The translations under genes were made by a program, and so were the position numbers. A stretch of 64,000 nucleotides of DNA from Actibacterium sp. 188UL27-1 (GTDB lineage: Bacteria > Pseudomonadota > Alphaproteobacteria > Rhodobacterales > Rhodobacteraceae). Positions 1 to 9,077 of this stretch are shown here, one piece after another. Under the pieces are notes generated by a model. The model did not search any database and was not told the DNA's origin. It saw only the letters and a list, made by a program, of their open reading frames with translations. Each line of letters opens with the position of its first letter. Position 1 is the stretch's first letter. The DNA lies in the NCBI RefSeq assembly GCF_016901225.1, contig NZ_JAFEUL010000002.1, positions 372,001 through 436,000 of the forward strand, given 5' to 3'.

Positions 1-145
1 GCGGTCGGGGCCGCGCGGCGCGACGAACCGGTGGATCACGTGATGCTATGTGGCAAATTTTGCTGAGAGGCGTGTGCGGGACAGGTTTAACGTCAAAGCA
101 CCCATCCGAGGGTGACGTGAGACGCGCCCGACTCACGTGGAGCTT

Positions 146-1057
146 TCAGGCGGCAGCGGTGAAGGGATCGGCCGGGGTGTGCAGACGCAGGTGGCGCATG
201 AAGGCGCGGGCGATGCGGGGTTCTGGCCGCTGATCGGAGACGGCGAAATAGGTTTGATATCGGATTGGTGCGTCGAACGGGATGAAGGCCAGATCATTGC
301 GGTGGTGGTGGACCAGCGGAAAGGGGTTGATCAGAGCCAGGCCCAGCCCCTGGACGGCAAGATCGGCGGCGGCGACGGTGGTCGAGACCTCGGCCACGAC
401 ATGGGGGGTCGCGCGGGCTTCGTGCAGGAGCCGGTCAAGCTGGGTGCGGCGGGCATGGCGGTGGGTCAGCGCCACCATGGTCTGGCCATCGAGATCGGCG
501 GGGGTGATCGTGGTGTGCTGAGCCAACGGGTGACCCGGGGCCATGGCGCAGACCGCGTCAGCTGTGCGGTAAGGCAGCATCTTGACCCCGGCGCGGGATA
601 ATTCCACCCCGATCAGGCCCAGGTCGAAACGGTCATCCAGAATGCCACGGACGACCTCGTCTGACGTGTTGACCTCCAGGCTGACGAAGAAATGGGGGTT
701 GGCGTTCAGGAAACTTGCGATCTGTGGGACGAGGAAGCGGTGGGCATAGGTCGGCGGCGCGATCAGGCGAAGGGTTTCGCGCACCGGTTCCGTTGGCCCG
801 TCGATACGGTCCAGCGCCTCGAACAAGGGATCGAGGCGGAGGTTCAGGCGCACGGCCTCTTGCGTGGGGCGCAGACGGCCACTGTCGCGTTCAAAGAGGA
901 TCAAGCCGGTCCGATTTTCCAGGTTGGCGACCGAGCGGCTGACGGCGGATTGCGACAGTCCCAGTTGGCGGGCGGCACCGGTGGTCGTGCCCGCCTGCAT
1001 CAGCGCGCGCAGGGCCTGATATTCTGGAATGGAATGCCAGGATTTGGGTTTGCTCAT
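146..1057 (-). CDS. LysR-family transcriptional regulator
   Basis: A DNA-binding regulator of about 303 residues, the normal LysR length. Residues about 10-67 form the winged helix-turn-helix (QLGLSQSAVSRSVANLE is the recognition region), followed by a two-lobed effector-binding domain. It diverges from the dipeptidase/ABC operon starting at 1163 and is the likely regulator of it; that link is inferred from position only. The frame stays open upstream to a TTG at 1123 and an ATG at 1099. The ATG at 1057 was chosen because it places the HTH about ten residues from the start, as is usual, but none of the three has a good ribosome binding site. The inducer is unknown; a dipeptide or amino acid would fit the operon. 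Confidence 0.85.
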   Translation of the reverse strand: MSKPKSWHSIPEYQALRALMQAGTTTGAARQLGLSQSAVSRSVANLENRTGLILFERDSGRLRPTQEAVRLNLRLDPLFEALDRIDGPTEPVRETLRLIAPPTYAHRFLVPQIASFLNANPHFFVSLEVNTSDEVVRGILDDRFDLGLIGVELSRAGVKMLPYRTADAVCAMAPGHPLAQHTTITPADLDGQTMVALTHRHARRTQLDRLLHEARATPHVVAEVSTTVAAADLAVQGLGLALINPFPLVHHHRNDLAFIPFDAPIRYQTYFAVSDQRPEPRIARAFMRHLRLHTPADPFTAAA

Positions 1058-1162
1058 TTTGCGGGCGAAACTCTGACTAGCTGTATGAGGTTTATGCATA
1101 GCTTTTTCGCTCTGATATGACAAAGGCTTTGGCTAGGCTGTCTCAATAATTGTGCTGGGGGC

Positions 1163-2227
1163 ATGATGGTAGATAGTCGATATCCGCTGATCTTTGACGG
1201 GCATAATGATGTGCTGTCAAAACTGCACCGCACCGGGGGGCTGGCAGCGGCGGAGAGATTTGTCACCGGGCGTGACGGGGCGGTTGACTTGCCCAAGGCG
1301 CAGGCGGGCGGCTTTGCCGGTGGGTTCTTTGCCGTCTACATCCCGTCGCCCGTTGATCTGGATTTCAAGTTCGAAGAGATGACCAAGCCTGCCTATGACC
1401 TGCCGCTGCCGGAGCCAGTCCTGTGGGACGACGCCATGCCCGTGGCGCTGTCGCAGGCGGCGATCCTGTTCGGTCTGGAAGCGCGCGGCGCTTTGACCGT
1501 GTGCCGGACAGTGGCCGACATTCGCGCCGCCATGGGCGCGGGCAAGGTGGCGGCGATCTTTCACATGGAGGGGGCGGAGGCGATTGATCCGGACCTGCAC
1601 GCGCTGGACGTATTCTATCGCGCCGGGTTGCGGTCATTGGGGCCGGTATGGTCGCGCAGTACGATTTTTGGCCATGGGGTGCCGTTTCGCTACCCGTCGG
1701 ACCCGGATATTGGTGAGGGGCTGACGGATTTCGGGCTGCGGCTGGTCAAACGCTGTGACGATCTGGGCATCCTGCTTGATTTGTCGCATCTGAACGCGGC
1801 AGGGTTCTGGGATGTTGCCCGGCATTCGACCAAACCGCTGGTTGCGACCCATTCCAACGCCCATGCGATTTGCCCGCATTCGCGCAACCTGACAGACAAA
1901 CAACTGGCTGCGATCCGCGAAAGCGATGGGATGGTCGGCGTGAACTTTGCCGTGGCGTTTTTGCGCGAGGATGGCAGGATGATTGCGGATGTGCCGTTGG
2001 AGCAGGTGATGCGCCATCTGGACTATCTGATGGGGCAGGTGGGTGAAGATCGGGTTGGTTTTGGCTCGGACTATGACGGGGCGGTGGTGCCCGGCGATCT
2101 GACGACGATTGGCGATTTGCCGAACCTGCGGGCGGCGATGGTGCGCCACGGCTATGACGAGGCCTTGATAACCAAGCTCTGCCACGGCAACTGGATGCGC
2201 GTGCTGGAGAAAACATGGGGGGCGTGA
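1163..2227 (+). CDS. Membrane-dipeptidase-type dipeptidase (peptidase M19)
   Basis: A zinc dipeptidase of the renal-dipeptidase family, 354 residues. Family landmarks are present in order: the metal-binding DGHNDV near residue 13, FHMEGAE near 133, LDLSHLN near 208, the HSNAH segment near 230 and GSDYDGA near 295. No signal peptide is seen, so it probably acts in the cytoplasm on imported peptides. It opens an operon with a complete dipeptide-type ABC transporter, which supports a role in splitting imported dipeptides (family knowledge plus context). ATGs lie at 1163 and 1166; a GGGGG stretch just upstream serves either. Confidence 0.9.
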   Translation: MMVDSRYPLIFDGHNDVLSKLHRTGGLAAAERFVTGRDGAVDLPKAQAGGFAGGFFAVYIPSPVDLDFKFEEMTKPAYDLPLPEPVLWDDAMPVALSQAAILFGLEARGALTVCRTVADIRAAMGAGKVAAIFHMEGAEAIDPDLHALDVFYRAGLRSLGPVWSRSTIFGHGVPFRYPSDPDIGEGLTDFGLRLVKRCDDLGILLDLSHLNAAGFWDVARHSTKPLVATHSNAHAICPHSRNLTDKQLAAIRESDGMVGVNFAVAFLREDGRMIADVPLEQVMRHLDYLMGQVGEDRVGFGSDYDGAVVPGDLTTIGDLPNLRAAMVRHGYDEALITKLCHGNWMRVLEKTWGA

Positions 2228-2266
2228 ACCCGCCAAAGACTGACATGCAACAGGAGAGGGTAAGAT

Positions 2267-3865
2267 ATGAATGCGTTCAATAAACTGCTGACCAGCGCGG
2301 CCTTTGGGCTGACGGTGCTTGCCATGGCGGCACCCGCGACATGGGCCGAGACACCGCCCAATATGCTGGTGATTGCAAACCGGATTGATGACATCACGAC
2401 GCTGGATCCGGCGGAGTCGTTTGAATTTGCGGGTTCGGATGTGAGCCGCAATGTCTATGGCAAGTTGGTCAATTTTGACCCGATGGATCTGGAAGCGGGG
2501 TACCAGCCCGATCTCGCCGAAAGTTGGACGGTGAGCGAGGATGGCAGGACCATCACATTCACCATGCGCGAAGGCGTGACCTTTCATTCGGGCAATCCGG
2601 TGCGGGCAGAGGATGCGGAGTTCTCCCTGCGTCGCGCGGTGATCTTGAACAAGACACCCGCATTCATTCTGACGCAGTTCGGGTTCACGCCGGAGAATGT
2701 GGAGGAAACGATTGTTGCGGATGGCAACACGCTGACGATCACTACGGACAAGCGTTATGCCACGTCGTTTGTGCTGAATTGCCTGACGGCGACCATTGGT
2801 GGGATCGTCGACAAAGAGCTGGTAATGGCCAATGAGAAGGACGGCGATCTGGGCAATGAGTGGTTGAAGACCAACTCGGCTGGGTCGGGCGCCTATCAGC
2901 TGACCAGTTGGAAGCCGAACGAGAGTGTGACGCTGACCTCGAACCCGGATTTCTATTTGGGTGCGCCTGCGATGGAGCGGGTTGTGGTCCGGCACGTATT
3001 AGAAAGTGCGTCGCAAAGGCTTCTTTTGGAACGTGGCGATATTGATATTGCCCGCAACCTGAACCCCGAGGATGTGGCCGGTGCGCGCGAGGCCGAGGGC
3101 GTGGTGATCGCGGAGGAGCTGAAGGGGCGGTTGATGTATGCCTCGTTCAACCAATCGCATCCAGAACTCTCCAAACCCGAAGTGCGCCAGGCGATGAAGT
3201 ACCTGGTCGACTATGAGGGGATGCAAAACGCGTTTCTGAATGGTCAGTATACAATTCACCAGAATTTCCTGCCGCAGACCTATCTGGGGGCGGTCGATCA
3301 GAACCCGTTCAGCCTGGATGTCGAAAAGGCCAAGGCATTGCTGGCTGAAGCCGGTGTCGAGGGCATGGAGATCGAGGTGGGTGTGCGTGAGGCGCAGGAA
3401 CGGATCGAGATTGCGCAATCCCTGCAGAACACCTTTGCCCAGGCGGGGATCACCCTGAACATCACCGTAGGTACGGCCAAGCAGATCTTGGGCCGCTACC
3501 GCGCGCGGGAACTGGACATGTATCTGGGCGCCTGGGGGCCGGATTACCCCGATCCACAGACCAATGCGGGCACGTTCGCCTATAACCCTGACAATTCCGA
3601 CGCGGCACAGGCCACTGGTTTGCTGGCGTGGCGCAATGGGTGGGATACAGGCGGTCTGACCGAAAAGGTTGAGGCGGCTGTGATCGAATCCGATACCGAG
3701 GCGCGGGCCACGATGTATGCTGATATTCAGGCGCAGTTTCAGGAGACCTCGCCCTTTATCATCATGTTCCAGCAGATCGAGCAATCGGCGCTGCGTGACA
3801 ACGTAACCAATTTCTCAACCGGGCAGGCGATCACCAATGCGTCTTACTGGCAGGTGACGAAGTAA
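2267..3865 (+). CDS. ABC transporter periplasmic peptide-binding protein (SBP family 5)
   Basis: The solute-binding component of a Dpp/Opp-type importer, 532 residues. A Sec signal peptide covers about residues 1-27, with cleavage expected after ATWA. The mature part reads as family 5: a binding-domain entry at DDITTLDPAESFEF, a TFTMREGVTFHSG segment near residue 95, and the YLGAWGPDYPDPQ region near 420 typical of dipeptide/oligopeptide binders. A clear ribosome binding site (AGGAGAGGG) precedes the ATG. The gene follows the dipeptidase by 39 bases and precedes the permeases. The substrate is predicted to be di- or short peptides; the exact peptide cannot be read from sequence. Confidence 0.92.
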   Translation: MNAFNKLLTSAAFGLTVLAMAAPATWAETPPNMLVIANRIDDITTLDPAESFEFAGSDVSRNVYGKLVNFDPMDLEAGYQPDLAESWTVSEDGRTITFTMREGVTFHSGNPVRAEDAEFSLRRAVILNKTPAFILTQFGFTPENVEETIVADGNTLTITTDKRYATSFVLNCLTATIGGIVDKELVMANEKDGDLGNEWLKTNSAGSGAYQLTSWKPNESVTLTSNPDFYLGAPAMERVVVRHVLESASQRLLLERGDIDIARNLNPEDVAGAREAEGVVIAEELKGRLMYASFNQSHPELSKPEVRQAMKYLVDYEGMQNAFLNGQYTIHQNFLPQTYLGAVDQNPFSLDVEKAKALLAEAGVEGMEIEVGVREAQERIEIAQSLQNTFAQAGITLNITVGTAKQILGRYRARELDMYLGAWGPDYPDPQTNAGTFAYNPDNSDAAQATGLLAWRNGWDTGGLTEKVEAAVIESDTEARATMYADIQAQFQETSPFIIMFQQIEQSALRDNVTNFSTGQAITNASYWQVTK

Positions 3866-3914
3866 CACCGGTGGGGCGCTGCCAGCCAGCGCCTCCCTTC
3901 AACCGGAGGCCCGA

Positions 3915-4403
3915 TTGAGACATTTCATGATCCTTTGCTTTACCCTTCTGGTTGGCATGGCCCATGCGCAGGTGGAGGTTACCGATGCCGAACGGGCAGA
4001 GGTGATGATCGCCGTGGATGACTACCTGCGTGCGCGGGAATCCGGTGATCTGGAAAAAGCCCATGGCATGTTCGGGGCGGCGATGCGGGACCAGCTGGAC
4101 CTGGACAAATACCGTCAAACCGAAGGGCAGCGCCGCGCGCAAACCGGCCCGCTGGCGCGGTTCACGCCGTTGCGCGCGATGCGGCATGACGAGGTGCCGC
4201 CGCAATTTGTGCTGGATTACATGGCCTTTTATGACGCTGATGTGGCCGAATGCGGCTACTTGGTGTGGACTTCTAGCCCCGGCGGTTTGACATTGACCCG
4301 TCTTGTATCGGGCGTGTTGGAGGCTGATCTGGTGGGCACACAAGACGGGGCGGATCTGATGCGAGAGCTGGGTTGCATCGCCATACCGGAGGTGCAGCAG
4401 TGA
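3915..4403 (+). CDS. Secreted hypothetical protein inside the peptide-transport operon
   Basis: A 162-residue protein with a signal peptide (about residues 1-19, cleavage after AHA) and no recognised catalytic motif. The mature part starts with an acidic helical segment, DDYLRARESGDLEKAHGMF, which recalls DUF4019-like proteins, but the match is from memory and weak. The TTG at 3915 is preferred over the ATG at 3927 because GGAGG ends five bases before it. Its stop overlaps the GTG of the next permease gene (GTGA), so it is translationally coupled to the transporter. A periplasmic role alongside uptake is possible but unsupported. Confidence 0.75.
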   Translation: MRHFMILCFTLLVGMAHAQVEVTDAERAEVMIAVDDYLRARESGDLEKAHGMFGAAMRDQLDLDKYRQTEGQRRAQTGPLARFTPLRAMRHDEVPPQFVLDYMAFYDADVAECGYLVWTSSPGGLTLTRLVSGVLEADLVGTQDGADLMRELGCIAIPEVQQ

Positions 4404-5449
4404 CCACCGCCCCCGATCCTGGCCCGGGCTTCGCCATTCCGAATTGGGTGAAGGCCACGGTGCTGACGCTTGGCTCCATCGCTGTGACGATGCTGGGTCT
4501 GTTGTTCATCACGTTCATCATCGGGCGGGTGATGCCGATCGATCCGGTCCTGGCCATCGTGGGCGAACGCGCGTCACAGGCCACCTATGATGCGGTCTAC
4601 CGGGAGCTTGGTCTGGATCAGCCGCTGCTCGTGCAGTTCCTTTATTATATCTGGGATGTGGTGCGGGGCGATTTTGGCACCTCGCTGCTCAACGCCCGGC
4701 CCGTGTCAGAGGATATTGCGCGGGTCTTCCCGGCCACGCTGGAACTGGCGACGCTGGGCGTGATCTTTGGCATCGTGCTGGGGGTGCCCCTGGGTGTCGT
4801 TGCGGCGGTGCGCCGGGGGTCGTGGATTGATCAGGTGGCGCGGGTCGTGGCCTTGGTGGGCTATTCGATGCCGATCTTCTGGCTGGGCCTGATGGGGCTC
4901 CTGATCTTTTACGGGATCCTCGGTTGGGTCGGCGGACCGGGGCGGCTGGACATCTTTTATGAGGATATCGTGCCCACGCGCACCGGGATGATCCTGATCG
5001 ACAGCGCCATTGCCGGGGATTGGAGCGTCTTTCGCAACGCGTTCAGCCATATCATCCTGCCCGCCTCGCTGCTGGGATATTACAGCTTGGCCTATATCAG
5101 CCGGATGACCCGGTCGTTCATGCTGGAGCAGTTGAGCGCGGAATACATCACCACCGCCCGGGTCAAGGGGATGAGCGAGCGTGCCGTGATCTGGCGCCAT
5201 GCCTTCCGCAATATCCGGGTGCAGTTGGTCACGGTTATCGCGCTGAGCTATGCGAACCTGTTGGAGGGGTCGGTCCTGACCGAGATCATCTTTAGCTGGC
5301 CCGGCATAGGCAGCTATATTACCACCGCGCTTCTGTCTGCCGATATGAATGCTGTGCTGGGCGGGACGGTGGTGGTTGGCCTGATCTTCATCCTGCTGAA
5401 TATCCTGTCCGACCTTTTGTACCGCGTCTTCGACCCGAGGGCGAAATGA
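4400..5449 (+). CDS. Peptide ABC transporter permease, DppB type
   Basis: An inner-membrane permease of about 349 residues with six or so membrane segments. The first is near residues 15-40, and the binding-protein-dependent transport domain fills the C-terminal two thirds. The EAA loop that contacts the ATPase is visible as GMSERAVIWRHAFRNIRVQL, followed by the typical ETIFSWPGIG-like ending (TEIIFSWPGIGSY). The longest frame starts at 4373, but the GTG at 4400 overlaps the upstream stop (GTGA) and has GGAGG ten bases upstream, so it was chosen. It pairs with the DppC-type permease at 5874. Confidence 0.9.
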   Translation: MTTAPDPGPGFAIPNWVKATVLTLGSIAVTMLGLLFITFIIGRVMPIDPVLAIVGERASQATYDAVYRELGLDQPLLVQFLYYIWDVVRGDFGTSLLNARPVSEDIARVFPATLELATLGVIFGIVLGVPLGVVAAVRRGSWIDQVARVVALVGYSMPIFWLGLMGLLIFYGILGWVGGPGRLDIFYEDIVPTRTGMILIDSAIAGDWSVFRNAFSHIILPASLLGYYSLAYISRMTRSFMLEQLSAEYITTARVKGMSERAVIWRHAFRNIRVQLVTVIALSYANLLEGSVLTEIIFSWPGIGSYITTALLSADMNAVLGGTVVVGLIFILLNILSDLLYRVFDPRAK

Positions 5450-5877
5450 CCGGTTGGGCGTCGAAAGTGTTTTGGATCGATACGCTGGCGGCCGTGTTCT
5501 TTTTCACCATCGCGGCGACACTGTCAGAGGCGTTCATTGCCAAGATGTCGTGGAGCCAGGTCCTGTGGTCGCGCTTGTTTGCGGTGCCAGCAATGATCAT
5601 GACGGGGCGGCCCTATGGGATGTGGCGTGACTGGGTGTTTCGCAGATTGTCCGGTCCGGCACCGACATGGGTGTGGCGGGGCGTGCTGGATATCCTGGCG
5701 TTTCTGTCCTTTCAGGTCCCGGTCTATGTGGCGATTCTGCTGATCGCCGGGGCCACGGTCCCCCAAGTTTGGGCGGCTGTGTCGGCGGCGATTGTTTTTA
5801 TGGTGTTGTTGAGCCGTCCTTTTGGCCTGTTTTTGGATATGGCGCGGCGGGCTTTTGGCGTGAGGTATGTGTTGTGA
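5446..5877 (+). CDS. alaE: L-alanine exporter, AlaE family
   Basis: A small membrane protein of 143 residues, matching AlaE in length (about 149) and in diagnostic stretches: an N-terminal VFWIDTLAAVFFF helix, SRLFAVPAMIMTGRPYGMWRD, and FQVPVYVAILLIAGA followed by a final helix and a basic tail. AlaE exports L-alanine and is known to protect E. coli cells growing on alanine-containing dipeptides. Here the gene sits between the two permease genes of a dipeptide importer, with ATGA and GTGA overlaps on both sides. Importer, dipeptidase and exporter are therefore probably made together, so alanine released from peptides can be vented. Confidence 0.88.
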   Translation: MTGWASKVFWIDTLAAVFFFTIAATLSEAFIAKMSWSQVLWSRLFAVPAMIMTGRPYGMWRDWVFRRLSGPAPTWVWRGVLDILAFLSFQVPVYVAILLIAGATVPQVWAAVSAAIVFMVLLSRPFGLFLDMARRAFGVRYVL

Positions 5878-6785
5878 GCGGGATGACCCTGCGCCAGTGG
5901 CTGCTGACAGATACGCCAACCTCGCGCCGCCACGCGAAGATGGCGAGTTTCTACAAGGGGTGGCTGACGCTGCGCGGCAACACGATGGCGATGTTCGGGC
6001 TGGGTATTCTGGTGGCACTGGGGCTGATCGCGCTTTTTGCGCCGCTGCTGGCGCCTTATGATTGGACGACGCAGAACCTGGGCAACAGGTTGCAACCTTT
6101 GGGGACGGAGGGGCATCTGCTGGGCACTGACAGTCTGGGCCGCGATATCCTGAGCCGCCTGATCTATGGCAGCCGCATCACATTATACATCGTGGCGCTC
6201 GTAGCACTGATCGCCCCGGTAGCGGGCTTGCTGGTTGGGACCGTCGCGGGCTATGTCGGCGGTTGGGTCGATCTGGTGCTGATGCGGATCACGGACATCT
6301 TTTTGGCCTTCCCGCGGCTGGTCCTGGCCCTCGCCTTTGTTGCTGCCTTGGGCGCGGGGATCGAGAATGCGGTACTGGCCATCTCACTGACGGCCTGGCC
6401 GCCCTATGCCCGGATTGCCCGGGCCGAAACGCTGACGATAAGGTCGTCGGACTATATCAGCGCGATCCGGTTGCAGGGGGCGGGGCCTATCCGAATCATC
6501 ACCAAGCATATCTGGCCGCTTTGTATCTCGTCCCTGATCGTGCGGGTGACGCTGGATATGGCGGGGATCATCCTGGCGGCGGCCGGTTTGGGGTTCCTGG
6601 GCCTTGGGGCGCAACCGCCCAGCCCGGAATGGGGGGCCATGATTTCCGAAGGGCGGCGGTTCATCCTGGACTACTGGTGGGTGGCCACGATGCCGGGGCT
6701 CGCGATTTTCACGGTGTCGCTGGCATTCAACCTGCTGGGTGATGGGCTGCGCGATGTGTTGGACCCTAAGGATAGCGAGACATGA
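5874..6785 (+). CDS. Peptide ABC transporter permease, DppC type
   Basis: The second permease of the peptide importer, about 303 residues. It has the N-terminal oligopeptide-permease C extension (first membrane helix near residue 45, then the GTDSLGRDILSRLIYG segment typical of DppC) and an EAA loop at GAGPIRIITKHIWPL. A longer open frame begins at 5667 but runs over alaE in another frame. The GTG at 5874 overlaps the alaE stop (GTGA); an ATG at 5883 is the alternative. It overlaps the following ATPase gene by ATGA, as throughout this operon. Confidence 0.9.
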   Translation: MSGMTLRQWLLTDTPTSRRHAKMASFYKGWLTLRGNTMAMFGLGILVALGLIALFAPLLAPYDWTTQNLGNRLQPLGTEGHLLGTDSLGRDILSRLIYGSRITLYIVALVALIAPVAGLLVGTVAGYVGGWVDLVLMRITDIFLAFPRLVLALAFVAALGAGIENAVLAISLTAWPPYARIARAETLTIRSSDYISAIRLQGAGPIRIITKHIWPLCISSLIVRVTLDMAGIILAAAGLGFLGLGAQPPSPEWGAMISEGRRFILDYWWVATMPGLAIFTVSLAFNLLGDGLRDVLDPKDSET

Positions 6786-7636
6786 CCCTGCTGGACGTTG
6801 GAAACCTGTGGGTGAAGTTCCCGACCCGGCAGGGAATGTTTGAGGCGGTGCGCGGTGTCTCGTTCTCGCTGAAGAAGGAGCGGTTGGGGATTGTGGGCGA
6901 AAGCGGGTCAGGCAAGTCAATGACTGGTCGCGCGATTCTGCGGTTGATCCGCAAGCCCGGCATTGTTGAGGCGGATCGGATCGCGCTGGAGGGCACCGAT
7001 TTGATGCGCCTGACAGAGATTCAGATGCGCCAGGTGCGGGGCGAGCAGATCTCGATGGTGATGCAGGACCCAAAGTTTTCGCTGAACCCGGTGATGACCA
7101 TCGGGGCGCAGATCATGGAGGCCTATTTGCTCCACGCCAAGGCCAGCCGGTCGGAGGCGCGCGCCAAGGCGGTGGAGATGCTGGAGGCCGTATCAATACG
7201 CGACCCGGAGCGCGTGATGCGCGCCTATCCGCACGAGATGTCGGGGGGCATGGGCCAGCGGATCATGATCGCGATGATGCTGATCCCGAACCCGCAGATC
7301 CTGATCGCGGATGAGCCGACCTCGGCCCTGGATGTGTCGGTCCAGCGGCAGGTGCTGGATATCATGGACCGGCTGGTGACAGATCGTGGGATGGGCCTGA
7401 TTTTCATCAGTCACGATCTGAACCTGGTGGCAGAATTCTGTGACCGGGTATTGATCATGTATGCAGGGCGGATCGTTGAGGTTTGCGATGCCGATAAGCT
7501 GCATGCGGCGCAACACCCCTACACGCGCGGACTGTTGAATTCGCTGCCGCGGTTGGATCAGCCCCGCGCGCGCCTTGAAGTGTTGCAGCGCGATGCGGCT
7601 TGGGCTGAGGCGCCGAGCGTGTCGGGGCGGGTCTGA
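6782..7636 (+). CDS. Peptide ABC transporter ATP-binding protein, DppD type
   Basis: The first of two ATPases that energise the importer, 284 residues. The Walker A motif is GESGSGKS near residue 40, the ABC signature is EMSGGMGQR near 157 and Walker B is LIADEPTSALD near 178. The C-terminal HPYTRGLL stretch is the start of the oligopeptide-transport extension, here short. The signature reads SGGMGQ rather than the SGGQ of the partner ATPase, a common substitution in DppD/OppD proteins. It overlaps both neighbours by a few bases and should form a heterodimer with the next gene product. Confidence 0.92.
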   Translation: MTLLDVGNLWVKFPTRQGMFEAVRGVSFSLKKERLGIVGESGSGKSMTGRAILRLIRKPGIVEADRIALEGTDLMRLTEIQMRQVRGEQISMVMQDPKFSLNPVMTIGAQIMEAYLLHAKASRSEARAKAVEMLEAVSIRDPERVMRAYPHEMSGGMGQRIMIAMMLIPNPQILIADEPTSALDVSVQRQVLDIMDRLVTDRGMGLIFISHDLNLVAEFCDRVLIMYAGRIVEVCDADKLHAAQHPYTRGLLNSLPRLDQPRARLEVLQRDAAWAEAPSVSGRV

Positions 7637-8376
7637 TGCTGGATATTACGGATCTGAACGTCTGGTTCGGCCAGGGCCGCGACCGGGTTGATGCTGTGAA
7701 AGCCGCCAGTCTTGCCGTCGAGCAGGGGGAGAGTTTCGGTCTTGTCGGGGAGAGCGGGTCAGGCAAGTCGACGATCTTGCGGGCGATCACCGGCTTAGCT
7801 CCGGACTGGTCGGGCCGGATCACCGTGGATGGCACAGATCTCGGGCGGCGGCGCGACCGAGCATTCTATAAGTCGGTGCAGATGGTGTTTCAGGATCCCT
7901 ATGCGTCACTGCACCCGCGCCATTCCGTCGATCAAGTGCTGAGTGAGACGCTACATCTGCATGGGTTGGGCGAGATCGACCGGCGCGTGGCCAAGCTGTT
8001 GGATGATGTGGGGCTGGGGCCGCGGTTTCGGTTTCGGTATCCGCATCAATTGTCCGGCGGGCAGCGGCAGCGGGTTGCCATCGCGCGGGCGTTGGCGGGG
8101 GAGCCGCGGCTGCTGTTGCTGGATGAGCCCACCTCAGCGCTGGACGTGTCGGTCCAGGCCGAGATCCTGAACCTGCTGACGGATCTTCGGGCGGAGCGGG
8201 GGCTCACCTATCTGATGGTCTCCCACGATTTGCCGGTTGTCGGGCACATGTGCGAACGACTGGCCGTGATGAAGGATGGCGAGATTGTAGAGGTAATGGA
8301 GGTCGCGGCCCTGCGCCGGATGGAGGCCCGCCATCCCTACGCGCAATCATTGCTCCAGGCCTCGGTCGCGGGATGA
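7636..8376 (+). CDS. Peptide ABC transporter ATP-binding protein, DppF type
   Basis: The second ATPase of the importer, 246 residues. Walker A is GESGSGKST near residue 39, the signature is QLSGGQRQRVAIARAL near 138, and Walker B is LLLLDEPTSALD near 158. It is shorter than most DppF proteins (usually above 300 residues) because the C-terminal extension is cut to a few residues after HPYAQSLL. The start codon overlaps the previous stop (TGATG). Everything needed for ATP hydrolysis is intact. Confidence 0.92.
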   Translation: MLDITDLNVWFGQGRDRVDAVKAASLAVEQGESFGLVGESGSGKSTILRAITGLAPDWSGRITVDGTDLGRRRDRAFYKSVQMVFQDPYASLHPRHSVDQVLSETLHLHGLGEIDRRVAKLLDDVGLGPRFRFRYPHQLSGGQRQRVAIARALAGEPRLLLLDEPTSALDVSVQAEILNLLTDLRAERGLTYLMVSHDLPVVGHMCERLAVMKDGEIVEVMEVAALRRMEARHPYAQSLLQASVAG

Positions 8377-8735
8377 AGGTGGTTGGCCTGCATCATGTCC
8401 AGCTTGCTATGCCAGAGAGGCGTGAGGATGAGGCGCGTGCCTTTTATGCCGACATTCTGGGATTTGATGAAGAAACCAAGCCAGAGATCCTGCAAGGTCG
8501 CGGCGGGGTCTGGTTTCGGGCAGGGCCCCTGCGCCTGCATCTGGGGGTTGAGATGCCCTTTGTTCCGGCGCGCAAGGCGCATCCCGGAATCGAGGTTGAA
8601 AATCTGGATGCGGCCAAGGCGCATCTTGATTCAATGGGTCATTCCTGGAGTCAGGATGTCGACATTTCGGACATTCGCCGAATTTACGTCGCGGACCCGT
8701 TTGGCAATCGGATCGAGATTCTTGAAACGAGATGA
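8373..8735 (+). CDS. VOC-superfamily (glyoxalase-fold) protein
   Basis: A 120-residue protein with the vicinal-oxygen-chelate fold pattern: an opening HHVQLAMP strand, FYADILGF near residue 25, and the closing YVADPFGNRIEI motif. These proteins bind a divalent metal and act as lyases, dioxygenases or resistance proteins; the substrate cannot be told here. The ATG at 8373 overlaps the stop of the last transporter gene (ATGA), so it belongs to the peptide operon. A longer frame opens at 8250 but lies inside the ATPase gene. A role tied to peptide or amino acid use is inferred from position only. Confidence 0.85.
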   Translation: MKVVGLHHVQLAMPERREDEARAFYADILGFDEETKPEILQGRGGVWFRAGPLRLHLGVEMPFVPARKAHPGIEVENLDAAKAHLDSMGHSWSQDVDISDIRRIYVADPFGNRIEILETR

Positions 8736-9077
8736 CAGCACCATTCCCGCCTGCCTCATTTCAGCCGTGAAACCGATCGGGGTCGAATTGGGTAAAAACG
8801 CGCGTTAACCAAGTATATTTGCTGACAATTTACCCTAGAATTGTTTCCGAACCTGCAACGCAACCCAGCGTGGTTTGACGCAAAGTCAGCCTAAGTTCTT
8901 CAGAATTAACCCTATATTTGAGCGTCTGCCGCCACAATTGATCAAAATTCCGCCTGATTGTCTCAGTATCTTGACCGGAGTTGTGTTAGGTGCGGGTAAA
9001 GAACTGCGTGTTCGTATGTAGCTGGTGACAAATCTTTTTGTTCTGCCCCCAGACAAGCCGAGAAGGAACATGAGAAA
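8736..9077. other. Intergenic region, 342 bases, before the binding-protein/OmpA gene
   Basis: No gene is apparent on either strand. It is poorer in GC than its flanks. It holds an imperfect inverted repeat, TTGGGTAA and TTAACCAA (about 8789-8811), around an ACGCGCGT core, and a possible promoter with TTGACC near 8973. No terminator with a T-run was found after the peptide operon. It most likely carries the promoter of the gene at 9078. Confidence 0.4.

Noticed and set aside
1-66. Possible 3' end of a gene entering from the left edge, open in frame 1 up to a TGA at 64-66
   Set aside because: Too short to recognise, and the other frames are also open for part of the stretch; no homology could be argued.
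1634-2995. A 453-residue reading frame on the minus strand
   Set aside because: It lies opposite the dipeptidase and peptide-binding genes, whose products are clear families; its translation is Arg/His/Pro-rich and has no domain, as expected of an antisense shadow in GC-rich DNA.
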